Shown: one piece after another, positions 1 to 11,186 of the stretch
Position numbering within the stretch: the stretch's first letter is position 1
Layout of the letters: every line of letters begins with the position of its first letter
Origin: Tilletia caries
Lineage: Eukaryota > Basidiomycota > Exobasidiomycetes > Tilletiales > Tilletiaceae
Direction of reading: 5' to 3'
DNA length: 64,000 nt
Assembly: GCA_032718865.1 (NCBI GenBank)
Contig: JALUTQ010000035.1
Span: 1,272,057 to 1,336,056, forward strand
Notes under the pieces: generated by a model
Seen by the model: only the letters and a program-made list of their open reading frames with translations
The model's database searches: none
Told to the model about the DNA's origin: nothing
Translations under genes and position numbers: made by a program

Positions 1-652
1 GAAAATGCCTCACGGAAAGTACTCCCTCACCAACCCAACCCTTGAGTGGGTCCAAGCCGCAGGCCCGCTCTTTTCCTGCTCGTGGAAAGCCCTGCTTCTG
101 GTCTACCTCCCGTCTCTGTTCCAGGCCCTTTCATCGCTTTGCGATGCCACTCCTTTTGTGACTACTCTCCTTAACCGTGTACCACACACCAGACTACCTA
201 CACGCTTCCTGCATAATCAGACTTGCCATTGTGCTGCAAACGAGTCCCCAGAGTGGAGAGGAACGATACGGTTCAGGCTCCAAGAAAGCCTTCGAAGTGA
301 TTTGTACAGGTGGAAGGCAAGTGTCATTTGCATTGGAGGGTACAAAAGGGGGGTGAAGGGGAAGATATACATGTGTGTTAGGCGTACAGGCGATGGAAGG
401 GACATTTCGCGAAGAAGGGAGGATGGGAGAAGCGTCTCTGCAAGAATGGGGATGGGCAAGATGGCGGGAGGTAGGAATGACAAGAAAGAAAATAGAAAGA
501 ATAAAGACTACAAGTTTCGTGAGGTTACAGATTCGAGGGAGGGGGAGGTGAAGCCCGCGCGGCGCAAAAAGTGATACAAGAGGTCGGGGTTGGGGCGCTG
601 TCGTTTTCCACCGAGAGGAGGGAGCGTCGAGGGAGGAGCAAGAAGGGCAGAT
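1..652. other. Non-coding stretch, 3' flank of the PNS1-like gene
   Basis: I see no convincing gene here. Open frames on both strands lack recognisable domains and look random. Part of it must be the 3' UTR and terminator of the minus-strand transporter gene that ends at 653. Confidence 0.5.
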
Positions 653-3600
653 TCAAAACGGCAGTGTCCCATCCTCCTCCATTTGGAACTAATGACCGGG
701 TCCGAACGCAGTGGAGAGGGTCACGTCAGCACACACACACACACTTCATCTGAGGGTGGGAAGTTAGAGGGCACCCATGTTGTATACTCACAGCTTCGTC
801 GGCCTTGGTACAGTGCTCATCTTGGAGCTGTCGGTCGATGGCCCAGCAGAGGTAAACCGTGTCAGCGCTAACGAGGAGTGAATCCGTACAGGGTCGTAAT
901 TAAGAAGGAGAGAGAGGGGAGCGTCAGAAAGATTTACTCCCCAGCCTCAAAAGAACGGAAGAGAAAGACTCACGCATTTCGAAGGACGTCCGCACAGAGT
1001 CGTAAGGTCCAATACGGCACCGCCGCACAGAGCAGGCCGACCAGGGGCGCATCGGCAGGGACGTGCAGCTGATGTGCGCTGAAGAGGAACCCAGCAACGC
1101 CGGCCAGGAAGGAGAGGGCGATCGTGGTCATGTCGAGCAAGAGGTTGATGACCAGTCCTGTTGGAACGAAAAGGCACGAAGAAAATCAAGCGGTTCAGCG
1201 AAGAGCAGGGATAAGCAAAGGAGAAGAAAGAGAACGTACCATCCATGACGCCCTTGACCCCATGCCTCCCCACAAGCCTGCCCGCCCTCCGAGCCCCCTT
1301 CCAAAACCCTTCCCCAGTAACACCAGTATAAACAAGCGCATACTCGCTCACACTCTGCGCCACAGCCGTCAGCCCCGCAAGGACAGCAGCCCCATGCCCC
1401 ACAGGCTGCATCCAGATCGACAACCCCCTACTAGCGACGTTATCCAACCCCAGCGCAATCGGCCCCACACCCACCCCGGCGCCAGCGGCAGAGACAAGGC
1501 GCTGGGAGGCCGAGCGCGCGATGGCTTTCGAGACGCGCCGGGCACACCATGCCACGATAGTGGCGAGGCGGAGGAGGGAGAGGACGAGGGCGGCGAGGAT
1601 GATGGTGCCGAAGGAAGGGCCTGTGGCGCGGGAGAGGGAGGCGCGGACGACGTCTTCGGGGCTTGGGGGGATGGGTCCTGCCCCGCTCCCGCTTGTTCTC
1701 TTCTTGGCGTTTGGGCTGTTTGGCTGGTCTTCCTCTGCGAGCCAGGCTCCCGGCGCTGGTATCGGGCTGGGCCCAGCTACGTTCTCAGCAGCAGCAGCGG
1801 CGGCGGCGGCGGCGGCAGAGGACAGCCCAGCTTGCGAAGCCGGTGCAGGAGGCACGCCAACGTTCGCAGGTGTTGTCCTCGAAAGGGCAGGCGGCGCATG
1901 TGGACTCGCCCCTTCGGGCCCCGTCCGATGGAAGTACCAATGCGAGACGACACCGGCGATCGTGACGCGCTGGATCCCCCTCAGCACAGCCCAAGTCCAC
2001 AACCACGTCCCAAAAGTGATCCAAGCCAACCAAGCCGCGCGCGAACTCGTGATCCAGACCTTCGCCCCCTCCTCCTTTCCACCTCCACCCGCGGAAGAGA
2101 AATGACCCACAAGAAAAAGCCGGGCAAAGATGGTCAAAAAAGGGATGGTAAGAAGGATAAAGATGCCCAGCTGGGCCAGGGCGACGAGGAAGATGTACGG
2201 GTGGGCGAGCAGGATTGAGCAGCTTAGTTCGAGGACTGCGATGGAGCGGGAGAGGGCTGCGCGGCGTTTGTATACCGAGCGCGCGAAGAGGAAAGCCATG
2301 AGGAGCGGGATGAGGGAGAAGAGTCGGAGACTGGATGAATGACCAGGCTGTCAGCACATTTCAAGAGCATTTCGTACAGAAGAATAGAAGGAGGGGAAAA
2401 GACATACCCAGTCGTACTCCAGCCTCCGCCCGTCCACTGCTCGTCGTCATACACAAAACTACCAGCAAGGGCCCATACCCATCCAAGCCCAAGCACAGCA
2501 GGAATAGCAAGAAGCGCATTCCTCACCCACACCTTGGCCGCTCCATCTTCCTCCCCACCGCGATCTGCCGGACCCAATGCAGCAGACCCCCCACCCAGAC
2601 GCTGAGCGACGTGCCTGAGGATCCAGAGGTTGGCAAGGGACGCGATGATGGAGAGGAGGGTGAGGAGGATGAGGATGGGTAAAGTGCGGGTGATGGTGTA
2701 ATACGACGATGGTCTCGTCGACGGACTTTCCGGTGCCGATTGCGGCTGGCGAAAATCACAGGATCGAAAATTCAGCCCACTCAAGAATCTCTAGCTTTTA
2801 AAAGAGAGAAAGAGGGGGGGATACGTACCTTGGCACCAAAAGCGACGCCGCCAGCGACGAGGAGGGTGAACGTGGTCGCACTGGCAAAAACGACAGCCGC
2901 GCTCTTATCGTTGTACTTCCCCCTCGCCATCCGGCTGAACCAGGGTCCCCAGCCGTCGTTGTCCACATGTTCCGGGTGGACGTAGATGACTCGTCCGGAG
3001 CGGGAGAGGGTCTCGTCGTGCGCGTCGTTCGTATCGTCTTCGTTTTCGGAGGAGGAAGAGGAGGCATCTGCTGAGGAGGGACGCTGATGCCTGCGCCGTT
3101 GTTGGTTGAGCATATCTTCCTCCTCTTCGGAATTGTAATACTCGTCCTCCTCATCCTCATCCTCCCCTCCCTCCTGGTCCTCGCCATCACCATCATCATC
3201 ATCACGATAGACCTTCCTCCGATTCCTCCTTGCAAAGCGCCGCCGGCCATCTCCATCATCATCGTCCCCACTCGCACTGCCACTATCGCTAGAGTGAGGC
3301 GTGGGATTTAAGATGGAGCTGCGCGGACTCCCACCACCAGCAGCGGCCCACTGCGAGTCCCTGGGCAGAGCGACGGAGTGCAGGTTCCTCGAGTCGGAGG
3401 GATCATGTTCGTCGTCGCTGTTCGAATGACTGTGATGATCCTCGTCGCCCTCATAGGGATCTCCGAAGGGATCGCCGCCGAAGGGATGTTGGTAGGGAGC
3501 GTGCGCTGCTGCCGCTGCTGCTGTGTGGTTGTGCTGGTGGAGCGGGTCGTAACCGTAGAGAGCGGAGTAGAAGAGCGGGTCTGCGTCGAAGTTGGCTGGT

Positions 3601-3824
3601 CGCTTGGAAGGTGCTGCTGTGTGCTGGCGTGCGGTGGGTCTTGCTTGAGCTGTTGGTGCTGCGCTGGTTGCGACGAAGCGACTTCCGCTTGGTGCTGTTC
3701 CCGGCTGCGGTGGGGATGCTTCCGATGCATTCTGGAGATGCTCGTGCTGTTCCTTGTCTTCGGTGCGGAAGGGCCCGTAGGCGGAGGAGAGGAAGCGAGA
3801 TGCGTATGTGGAGAACGAGGTCAT
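653..3824 (-). CDS. PNS1: PNS1/CTL (SLC44) choline-transporter-like membrane protein
   Basis: This is a predicted 906-aa plasma-membrane transporter-like protein of the CTL family. Members are linked to choline transport in animals; the substrate of fungal Pns1 is unclear. I infer six exons: 2829-3824, 2408-2745, 1240-2330, 974-1157, 792-867 and 653-688, all GT-AG and frame-consistent. The first ~300 residues are disordered, with acidic runs and histidines. The first membrane segment (VVFASATTFTLLVAGGVAFG) follows. About ten hydrophobic segments come after it, including the family-like stretch VTIAGVVSHWYF and the C-terminal signature DTVYLCWAIDRQ. A run of ten alanines sits in a loop near 1790-1820. 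The start MTSFSTYASRFL resembles fungal Pns1 starts. It is divergent from the small secreted-protein gene at 4637. Confidence 0.82.
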
Positions 3825-4636
3825 GGCTGCGGACGAGGACGAGGACGAGGAGGAGGAGGAGGGCGATGATAAGGAATACTCGATGGAGGCGCGGACAAGG
3901 CTGAGCGCGGGAACAACAGAGACAGCAGTCGTCGGCGATTCGCAGAGGTGCAGTGCCGAGCAGTACCTACCAGTACCACAGCGAGTGAGCGAGTCAGTGA
4001 GTCAGTGAGTCAGCTGCGAATACGATGCTGATCGTTGTCGTTGCCAGTCAGGAGCAGCGAGCGCTCAGCGCAGGCATATTGAATATTGATGGCGACATGC
4101 ACTATTCATTTTCTGTAATCTAATCAGTTTACCACAGAAAGTCAGCAGGGCTAATCTCTTCCGCTCTCCCACTCTCTCCCATCGACCCACTCACTATACT
4201 GTCCTTATTTCCCACCTAACTCTTTGAAGTAAGGGATCCTTCTCCGAGTCCTGCATCGCCTGCATCAGTCCCACGAATCACAAGGAAGTAGGAACAGACC
4301 GCGCATCGCAGTACCGGGGCAACGCTGGACTGCTGGCCAATGAATCTCCCGACGGGGCGTACGCAGATGAATTGACCTGACTCACGCCCTTGTCTTTCAC
4401 CTCATCATCCATATCTTTTAGCCGCCTTGCACTTCCCACAGTCCATAGACGAACGTTCACAGCATCAACAGTCGACAACCAAACGTCGGTCGGTTGATGG
4501 TATGGATGTGTATATATACGGGCGAGCTGCCCACTCTGACTGAAGCCTTCCCTCCCATCATCAGCAGAAACCTCAGTCCTCTTCCCCAACTGCCACCCAC
4601 TCTGCTGCCACAAACATCACATACACCTCAGCAACA
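3825..4636. promoter_or_regulatory. Divergent promoter region between PNS1-like and secreted-protein genes
   Basis: No coding potential was seen. Two overlapping-phase TGAGTCA motifs (AP-1/Gcn4 type) lie at 3998-4004 and 4006-4012, inside a short GTGAGTCA-type repeat, about 175 bp upstream of the transporter start. A TATATATA box at 4511-4518 lies ~120 bp upstream of the secreted-protein ATG. Motif identity is read directly; regulation is inferred. Confidence 0.45.
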
Positions 4637-5249
4637 ATGTTCTACCCTCGCCTCCTCTTCCTCCTTCCCCACCTCGTCCTCCTTCTCGCCACAGCTGTCC
4701 GATCCGCCCCCGTGCCGGACACTACAGGCTGCACTTCGTGCCCGGGTCTGTCTCGTACTGTGAGTCCAACGATCGTTTGGTCTCGTCTTGTACTTTCCTT
4801 CCACCAGACATTTGACATCTCTTCCTTTGTGACGTGCAGCTTCAAGCCCGCGGATGTTTTTCATCCAAACCAATGATCGAAGAGAACCCAGCCTGGACAG
4901 GGCTGAAGTACGCAGAGGGTGAGTGTTCACATAGTCAGCGGACGACCCTTTTACCTCAACGCCAGGTCCATCTGACAGCAAGTCGCCTTTTTTCTGCTGT
5001 GTGCGCGGAGCAGAAGAGATTGAGCGGCGTCTGCAGGAAGCTCGGGAAGCTTTAAAGCGGGCACAAGATCAACCGGCCGAGTCGCAGCACCACGAGCCGC
5101 ACGGAGAGCAGGACGAAGGGGTGATTCAAGAGATAATGGAGATGCCCGGCATCCATCAAAGCCAAATCAATCTTTGGGAGCTTCAGATCGAGAGCCTCGA
5201 AGCGGAACTTAAGGCAATCCGGTCGAAGATCAACGCATTCCCGTCTTGA
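4637..5249 (+). CDS. Small secreted protein with coiled-coil C-terminus
   Basis: Three exons (4637-4759, 4840-4918, 5014-5249) encode 145 aa. Residues 1-23 form a clear signal peptide (basic-free start MFYPRLLFLLPHLVLLLATA, then RSA|PVP as the likely cleavage site). The mature protein has three cysteines (CTSC, then RGCFSS). Its C-terminal half is charged and helical (EIERRLQEAREALKRAQ and LQIESLEAELKAIRSKI), which looks like a coiled coil. No known domain was recognised. A TATA box sits ~120 bp upstream. The architecture (signal peptide, three exons, helical tail) resembles the gene at 56934-57481. Secretion is inferred. A role as an effector is possible but unsupported. Confidence 0.7.
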
Positions 5250-6928
5250 AGGGTCGTAGGAGTAATGTACATGTGTACCACCTGCGTTGCCATCCTATTT
5301 CTTCCTCATGTTCTTCCCATCTTCTGGATTCATTCAATCATGCACACACATCTTCTCCTTTTCCTGTATACCATGGCTCCAGCCTCAAGTGTATACGCGC
5401 TGGATGCTGGCTGATTGTTGCCCTCATTGGTTATGACAGGAGCCTCCAGCATCGACGATGAGCGTGTATGTGCACAGACGTACATACATATGCACCTCGC
5501 CAACGAGCCCCCTCGGCGCATAGCTGAGATCGCGACAGAAAAGAAGGCAGCGGTCTTCAGCGCTTCAGCGTTTACGTGCACAAATTTACGCAACAAACAA
5601 ATAGATAAACAAATCCACCCTATCGGATATCGGCTTCTCAATATCAATCATCACTCTCACCCCCTCTACGTCTTGAATTATCTATTCGCCGGAAAGGAAA
5701 GGACAAAATGGAGTGCCTTGTGTCCAGGCTATACTATGTCTCATCCCCTCTCTCGTGACTCGTCTCCACCTGCTCGACGCAGAAGCGCGAAGTCAGATGA
5801 AGGTCAAAGGGGATCGAAATGCACTTGCTGGTGAAGAGATGATGGACAGTACATCTTTCGTAGCCGCTTATCCCATTGGCTGGTTGTGGACTTCTGACCC
5901 AACTCTTGTGCCATTCCAGCACTAGATAAGTGACCTGGCATAAGCTCGCTCCGAGCCGGATCTGTCGTCGACGCCGTTCATGCAAAGCGGTATCAAAGTG
6001 TGTACTACGGAGCGAGCCAGATGGCATGCGGCGGTAAGGCAGATGGAAAATGTTCCCGTCTCTACCATCACTCTCTACCCTCTTGTCGGTACATTTCGCT
6101 TTTCATGCCCACAGAGGTGGTTCGCTAATTGGCCTTCCCTTCTCTTCTAGCAGACCTGTCCATACATAAACAGGATAAAGACCGAGACCGATCCGACGAC
6201 AAGGCTGATCAAGATCAAACTAAAAAGACAGCGGTTCTGTTTCGATCCCAAATCTGAAGAGAGTTCCTCACGGTGCGGACTGTCTGCACGGAGCATGTCA
6301 ACAGCCTGCAGATTGTAAGCCCCGCACTGAAGCTCACCTTGAAGTGAGTTTCGTATCCTTACGCGGCTGCGAGAAATGAGCGCTGACACTTCGCTCCCTT
6401 CCACAAGTCGCTCCATTGCCCTGTCCGATGTAGGCTTCCGGTCCCCTCCCGAAGAAAGTTTGCACGGTACACCTGCTGCAGTCTTCCAAATCTCGTCGAA
6501 CGGCCGTTGCGCGCGGCTTCCCGACCAACGAATCCAATGTATCGGTGCATCTCCTTTCGCTCAGCAACTGTGACGAAAAGATAATCTTATTGTGGCTCCG
6601 GTACATCGTACTAGGATCGGACGGAGAAGACTCGGACCTGGAAGTTTCTGGGAATATAGGGCAGGTCATTCGTAGGGTAGATAGAGGCTAGGGGCTCGTT
6701 GTCTTGTTTGTTGCGATGTTACGCGTTACGTTGCGAATATCGGAGCGTTTTCACGATTTCAGTACGTTCACGTTTTGATCGCTTCACAATCGCTTCATAT
6801 GTATGTACTCACTGGTACCTTCACTGGTACCTTGAAGAAGGCTCCAATGGATGATGGATGGTCGATCGATAGCTCGGAGCCTTGTGCGGCCACATTCCTC
6901 CTCTCAGCTCACATATACTTAATACCCT
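5250..6928. other. Gene-poor stretch
   Basis: No frame on either strand shows a domain, conserved splice pattern or codon bias convincing enough to call a gene. It lies between the secreted-protein gene and an ABC-transporter relic, so decayed coding sequence is possible. Confidence 0.4.
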
Positions 6929-7150
6929 TTGGTTCGAGGGAGCCCTTCTTTTCCCCATCAGCAAACCCGGACCACAATCTCAGTTGTGCACAGGCTCGAA
7001 ACGTTGAAGGACGTCGACCGCATCTTCGTCATCGATCAAGGTCACGTAGCAGAACAAGGAACGTTTTCAGCTCTCAAGGATGGAGAGGGGCTGTTTGCAG
7101 AGATGTTGAGGTCCGGTACCCGTATGGCGCGATCTATGGAGGACTTGTGA
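6929..7150 (+). pseudogene. ABC transporter C-terminal relic
   Basis: About 60 residues match the end of an ABC nucleotide-binding domain. TTISVVHRLETLKDVDRIFV contains the H-loop histidine and the following beta strand. IDQGHVAEQGTFSALK matches the usual 'dqGrivEqGth.eL' segment, and GLFAEMLRSG matches the last helix. A stop follows at 7148-7150. I could not find Walker A, the signature motif or membrane segments upstream in any frame, so this is a fragment, probably the 3' end of a decayed multidrug-type transporter. Confidence 0.6.
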
Positions 7151-8306
7151 AGCCCAAAAACATCGCCGTTCTCGAGCTGTGATGAGCAGCCATGTTTCGT
7201 TCAATCTCTTCTTCTTACTGTTCTGCTTCTAAGCATCTGACCGTCTGACCGCACACTTGAAGATTACTCAATTTCTGTGACTGAGGTCGGCTGTGGACTT
7301 GTAGGTCCACAGACGAAGCAGGTAGAAGCTGCATCGGCAGCTGCAAGAACATGATGAATCTGGAGACGGGCCGTCAGCAGTAAGCATCACAAATGCTTCG
7401 CATCGATGTCAACTGTCGGGCATCTGGCAATCCCAAATCGACCCGCCGAGCTACACAATGACACGTCGAAGGCCGCCTATTATTACCTAGACTTTGGGCT
7501 CGGAATTGGCATTCCTAACTCCTGAAATCCTAATCCTGGCGAGAAAGCGGATGATGAACGCGACAGAACGAAGTAACAGCTGACATTCCCGTAGCATCCC
7601 ATCTGCCTCTCTATCGAGGCCCATCCCTTCTCTTTCTGCCAGGTTTGCGCGAGCCTCGAACCTTCGGTACTGGGGCCCCTTTGCAAATTTAGGCCCCGTC
7701 AATGACATCTTCTTTCTTTGACCGACAAAGCGGCATACAACAACTTTTCGTCCGTCGTCCTCTTCGCCTCTTCCTCGGCGATGAATCAACCGGAGCTCAC
7801 TTTGGACTTTAGCGAAACGACTGATCTCAGCAATCGGAATGTAACACGCTCGGCGTCACCCCAAATGGCTACATGAAATACATCGAGCAGCCTGTGGCAC
7901 TCCAATCGTCGTCGCGTCGCATTGTGCAACCGGGGCAATGACATTTCGTTCCTCACGATTCTGGGACGAGTCAGTCCAAATGCTTGCTTTCCGGGCACGG
8001 CAGAGAAACGCAGAAGGTCCTTGTGCAACCGTTATGGGCGAAGCAAGCCATCTCGTCGGCCCAGCATCTCAGCGAGACGATGTGCCAATACCATCTCTCG
8101 CATCGATCAGCGAAGTGGAAGAGAAGACACAAAGTATTGGTACGTGCTCAAAAGAGAGGCCATCCCGCGACCAGTATCAACACCCCGTATCCGGACTGAT
8201 AATGCTGTGCTTCTGATTGCCAATTTTCGAAATTATCCTTCACCCACTCGATCAAGAGTTTAAGGGTACCCCCGAGATGTGTTGGCCAGATTGCAGCCTG
8301 ACGGTT
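7151..8306. other. Non-coding stretch, 3' flank of TFB1
   Basis: Only short frames without recognisable features are present. The right end must hold the TFB1 3' UTR. Confidence 0.4.
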
Positions 8307-10884
8307 TCAGGTTGACGACCTAAACTTGTACAGCGCCTTCGCGACGTACAGCGCCCGGCTGACAGCGCTCATCGTCGGCTCCAGCGACTGAGGATGGAAG
8401 CCCAATTTATCCATCAGCTCACTTCATAAGAAAGCATGAGTAAGGCCAAGGAAAACACTTACCCGATCAATGAACGCAAGCGCAGCCTCCCCCGCTTCAT
8501 CCCCTCCTCCAGCATTCGCCCCAAACTTCCTAGCCTGCCCCCTCAAATCCTCAATCCTAACACCCGTCTTCTCCAAAATCCCCGCCATCCGAAGGGCCCT
8601 CGTCCTCCGCTGCGCCGGCGACAGCTGCTGTGGCTCTTGCTGTTGCTCCTCATCTTGTTCTGCTTTGGCGGGTCGGCGGATGGAGATGGAGACGGCGGAT
8701 TGAGGGGCGACGGCGGACCAGAATTGGCGGAGGAACTCGGTGGTGGCTGCGTGGGAGGATAGTAGGGATTTATGCAGTGCGTCGCCGAGGAGTTCTGTGA
8801 GGCACAAACAGCTCGTTCAGGGCTCCAAAAAGGGGGAGAGATGATGGAAGGGAAAGAGAGGAAAGAAATCTCACCTTTGCCAGTCTCGTGCTTGAAGTCT
8901 CTTCCTGCGCCGCCGAGGACGTTGTTGAGTAGTCGTTTCATGGTGCGGACCATGTTCTCGCGTGCGGGGGGCTTCCACGCGCCGAGGTGAGGAACGAGGG
9001 GCCACCTCTCAAGCTCGTCCGCAATCAGTTGCTGGATCTCCTCGTTCGACTAGAAATCGAATCAGAACAAAACCATAAGTCACTTCCTAGAGCTTACAAT
9101 TGTGCGACAGAGTGAGCTCACCATACCGGCCACCTCGTCCTCGTCCGTATCCATGGCATCCACATCCACCCGAGCCTGCTGAGCAGTCGATCCTTTCCCT
9201 TTCCTCGACTGTGTCGCCTGTATGTTCAGCGGCACCGTCCGTCGCCGCTGACCCTCTTCCAGCTCATCAATCACGATCTGGCCATACAAACGTCGGGCGC
9301 CCTTCCCCCTCCTCCGCCCATCCATCTCATCGTCCTCTTCATCGTCCTCCTCATCGTCGTCGTCCTCGCTCCCGCGCTCACCAGGCTCAGCATACTCCTC
9401 CCCGACCCCCCCAATCAGCCGTCTCTTCTTCCGTCCTCCTCCTCCGGACCCATCATCATCCCCCTGCTCACCCAAGGCAGAATCAAGCAGACTCTGCGAG
9501 TGCTCGTTGAAACGTCGGAGGAGAGGTAGAGCACGTTTGCCACCGCCTCCGAAACCGGGGCGCATGGTCCAGTCTCGTTCGTTTCCTGTTTGGTCGTGGT
9601 CGTTTGCGGTGGAGGCGAGGTCGACGAGAGCGTCGTGTGGGTTGTAGGCCCTTTGAGGTTCGATGTCTGCGGGCGTGAAAGAGGTGGGTTAGCGCTGTGC
9701 AGAGTATCTAGTTTGAGTACAGGGGACATACCATCGTCTTCTTCTTGGAGGTACTGATCGAAGATGTCGTCGTCCCTAATCACATGTTCCGATGCTGCTG
9801 AGCGTGCTGACGTTCGCAGGCGTGAGTACAGTCTGGATGAGAAGTATCGCTTCCAGAAGTCTTGTTCCGAGAGCTATTGGAAGGGTGGAGATATTCAGTG
9901 ACACTTTACTTCTCACAAATAGGAGTGATGAGCAAGGCTCACTGTATCTGGAACATTCTCCGAATAAGCTCGCGCGACGACAGGATACTGCTCAAACATA
10001 TCCCTGACGATCTGGGGCGTAAGACTGTACCGAATCTCCCCGCCCTGATCCGTCGTCTTCTGCGGATCCGCCAACCGAGCATTCCTGCCCCTGCGCTGTT
10101 TCTCCGCAGCCCTCTCAGCACGCAAGAGCGCCAGTCGAGTCGGGTGCGACCAGAACTCGGCATCGGTCATGATGCGCGAATGGACGACTTGGCGATGCAG
10201 GGCGAGTAAGGAGGGGGTGGACTTTAGGATGTCGATTCGGATTTGAAGCTCGGTGCGGCGGGCTGGTTCGTCGTAGGCTGATGGTCGTGTGGCTGGTTTT
10301 GATGTTGATGTTGATGTTGATGCAGCGGGTGTGGTTGTCGTGGGGGTTCCGACTGTGCTTGTTGCCCCTGATGCGTCTCGTGAACGCTGTTGGACGGCGG
10401 GCGAGGCGGGAGCGGAGGCTCCTGCTGGAGACGAGCCAGAGGCGATAGTAGGTTTCGGCACCGATACTAATGTCGAAGTCGAGGTCGATGCTGCTGTTTG
10501 ATTACTGGAAGCAGCCCTTGCCTTGTTCTGTCTGATAATGGCGGTGATCTTGTCCTTGAATGGTTCTCGCTGTCCGACAGCAGCCTGAGGCGGTTCCGCC
10601 ACAAAGTAAAGGACGATCTTCGAATTGAACCTCGAGGGGGCGTCATGGTCCAACTTGAGGAGCATCACAGTCGACGCTGAGCCTGCAACGGAGACGGAGA
10701 GACCTGTGAGATGGCGGTGGGAAAGAGAAAAGGCGCGCACGGAGGTGGATGGATTCGAAGGGCGCCAGCTGATCTCGGTGGGAGAGAGGGTGAGTGTGCC
10801 TGCGACATTGGACACGGAGACAGCTGCGTGGAGAGAGTCGTCATCGCCGTCAACAGCAGAACCAGAATCAGAACCAGAAGGCAT
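8307..10884 (-). CDS. TFB1: General transcription/DNA repair factor TFIIH subunit Tfb1 (p62)
   Basis: Tfb1/p62 is a core TFIIH subunit that contacts activators, Rad4/XPC and TFIIE in transcription initiation and nucleotide excision repair. Seven exons (9943-10884, 9830-9873, 9732-9775, 9122-9666, 8875-9049, 8463-8794, 8307-8387) give 720 aa. The N-terminus has a PH-like fold (VAGTLTLSPTEISWRPS through NSKIVLYFVAEP). A Ser/Thr/Ala linker follows, then two BSD-type segments: LHRQVVHSRIMTDAEFW and, across a splice, LSEQDFWKRYFSSRL followed by DDDIFDQYLQEEDDG. The C-terminal region (TTEFLRQFWSAV, then MSAVSRALYVAKALYKFR) is also typical of fungal Tfb1. An acidic Asp/Glu stretch lies between. The two 44-nt exons are notable but fit the family reading frame well. 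Confidence 0.88.
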
Positions 10885-11186
10885 CGCGACAGACTCCTAC
10901 ACCCAATTCAATGGGCAAGTCAAACGCAGATGGGCGAAGGTAAGAGCGACTTCAAGGCGAGGTCGAGGGATGAACCGGCGTTTGATAAGATAAGATAGGG
11001 AGATCAGGTCACGTGTTCCGTAACGCGTGATGTAACGCGTCTCATTTCGGGAGTAAACAGCAGACAGGGGCTGGTTCCAAGCTGGAGCCGTGTTTCGATG
11101 GATTTCACTGCCATCACTCTCCTTCCTGCTTACCACCACCTTCACCCATTCATCCTTCTTAGCTAGCGAACGAGTGAGATACCCAC
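10885..11186. promoter_or_regulatory. Divergent promoter with GATA, CACGTG and ACGCGT motifs
   Basis: This ~300-bp gap separates TFB1 (-) from the disordered-protein gene (+). It holds a run of overlapping GATA elements (GATAAG at 10984-10989 and 10989-10994, GATAGG at 10994-10999), a CACGTG E-box at 11010-11015, and two ACGCGT boxes at 11023-11028 and 11035-11040. In yeasts ACGCGT is the MluI cell-cycle box bound by MBF. Function here is inferred. Confidence 0.45.

Noticed and set aside
5..574. 189-aa plus-strand frame at the left edge
   Set aside because: No domain, no splice logic, unusual composition; it lies in the 3' flank of the transporter gene.
1124..2218. Plus-strand 364-aa frame
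   Set aside because: Antisense shadow of exon 3 of the PNS1-like gene, with no domain of its own.
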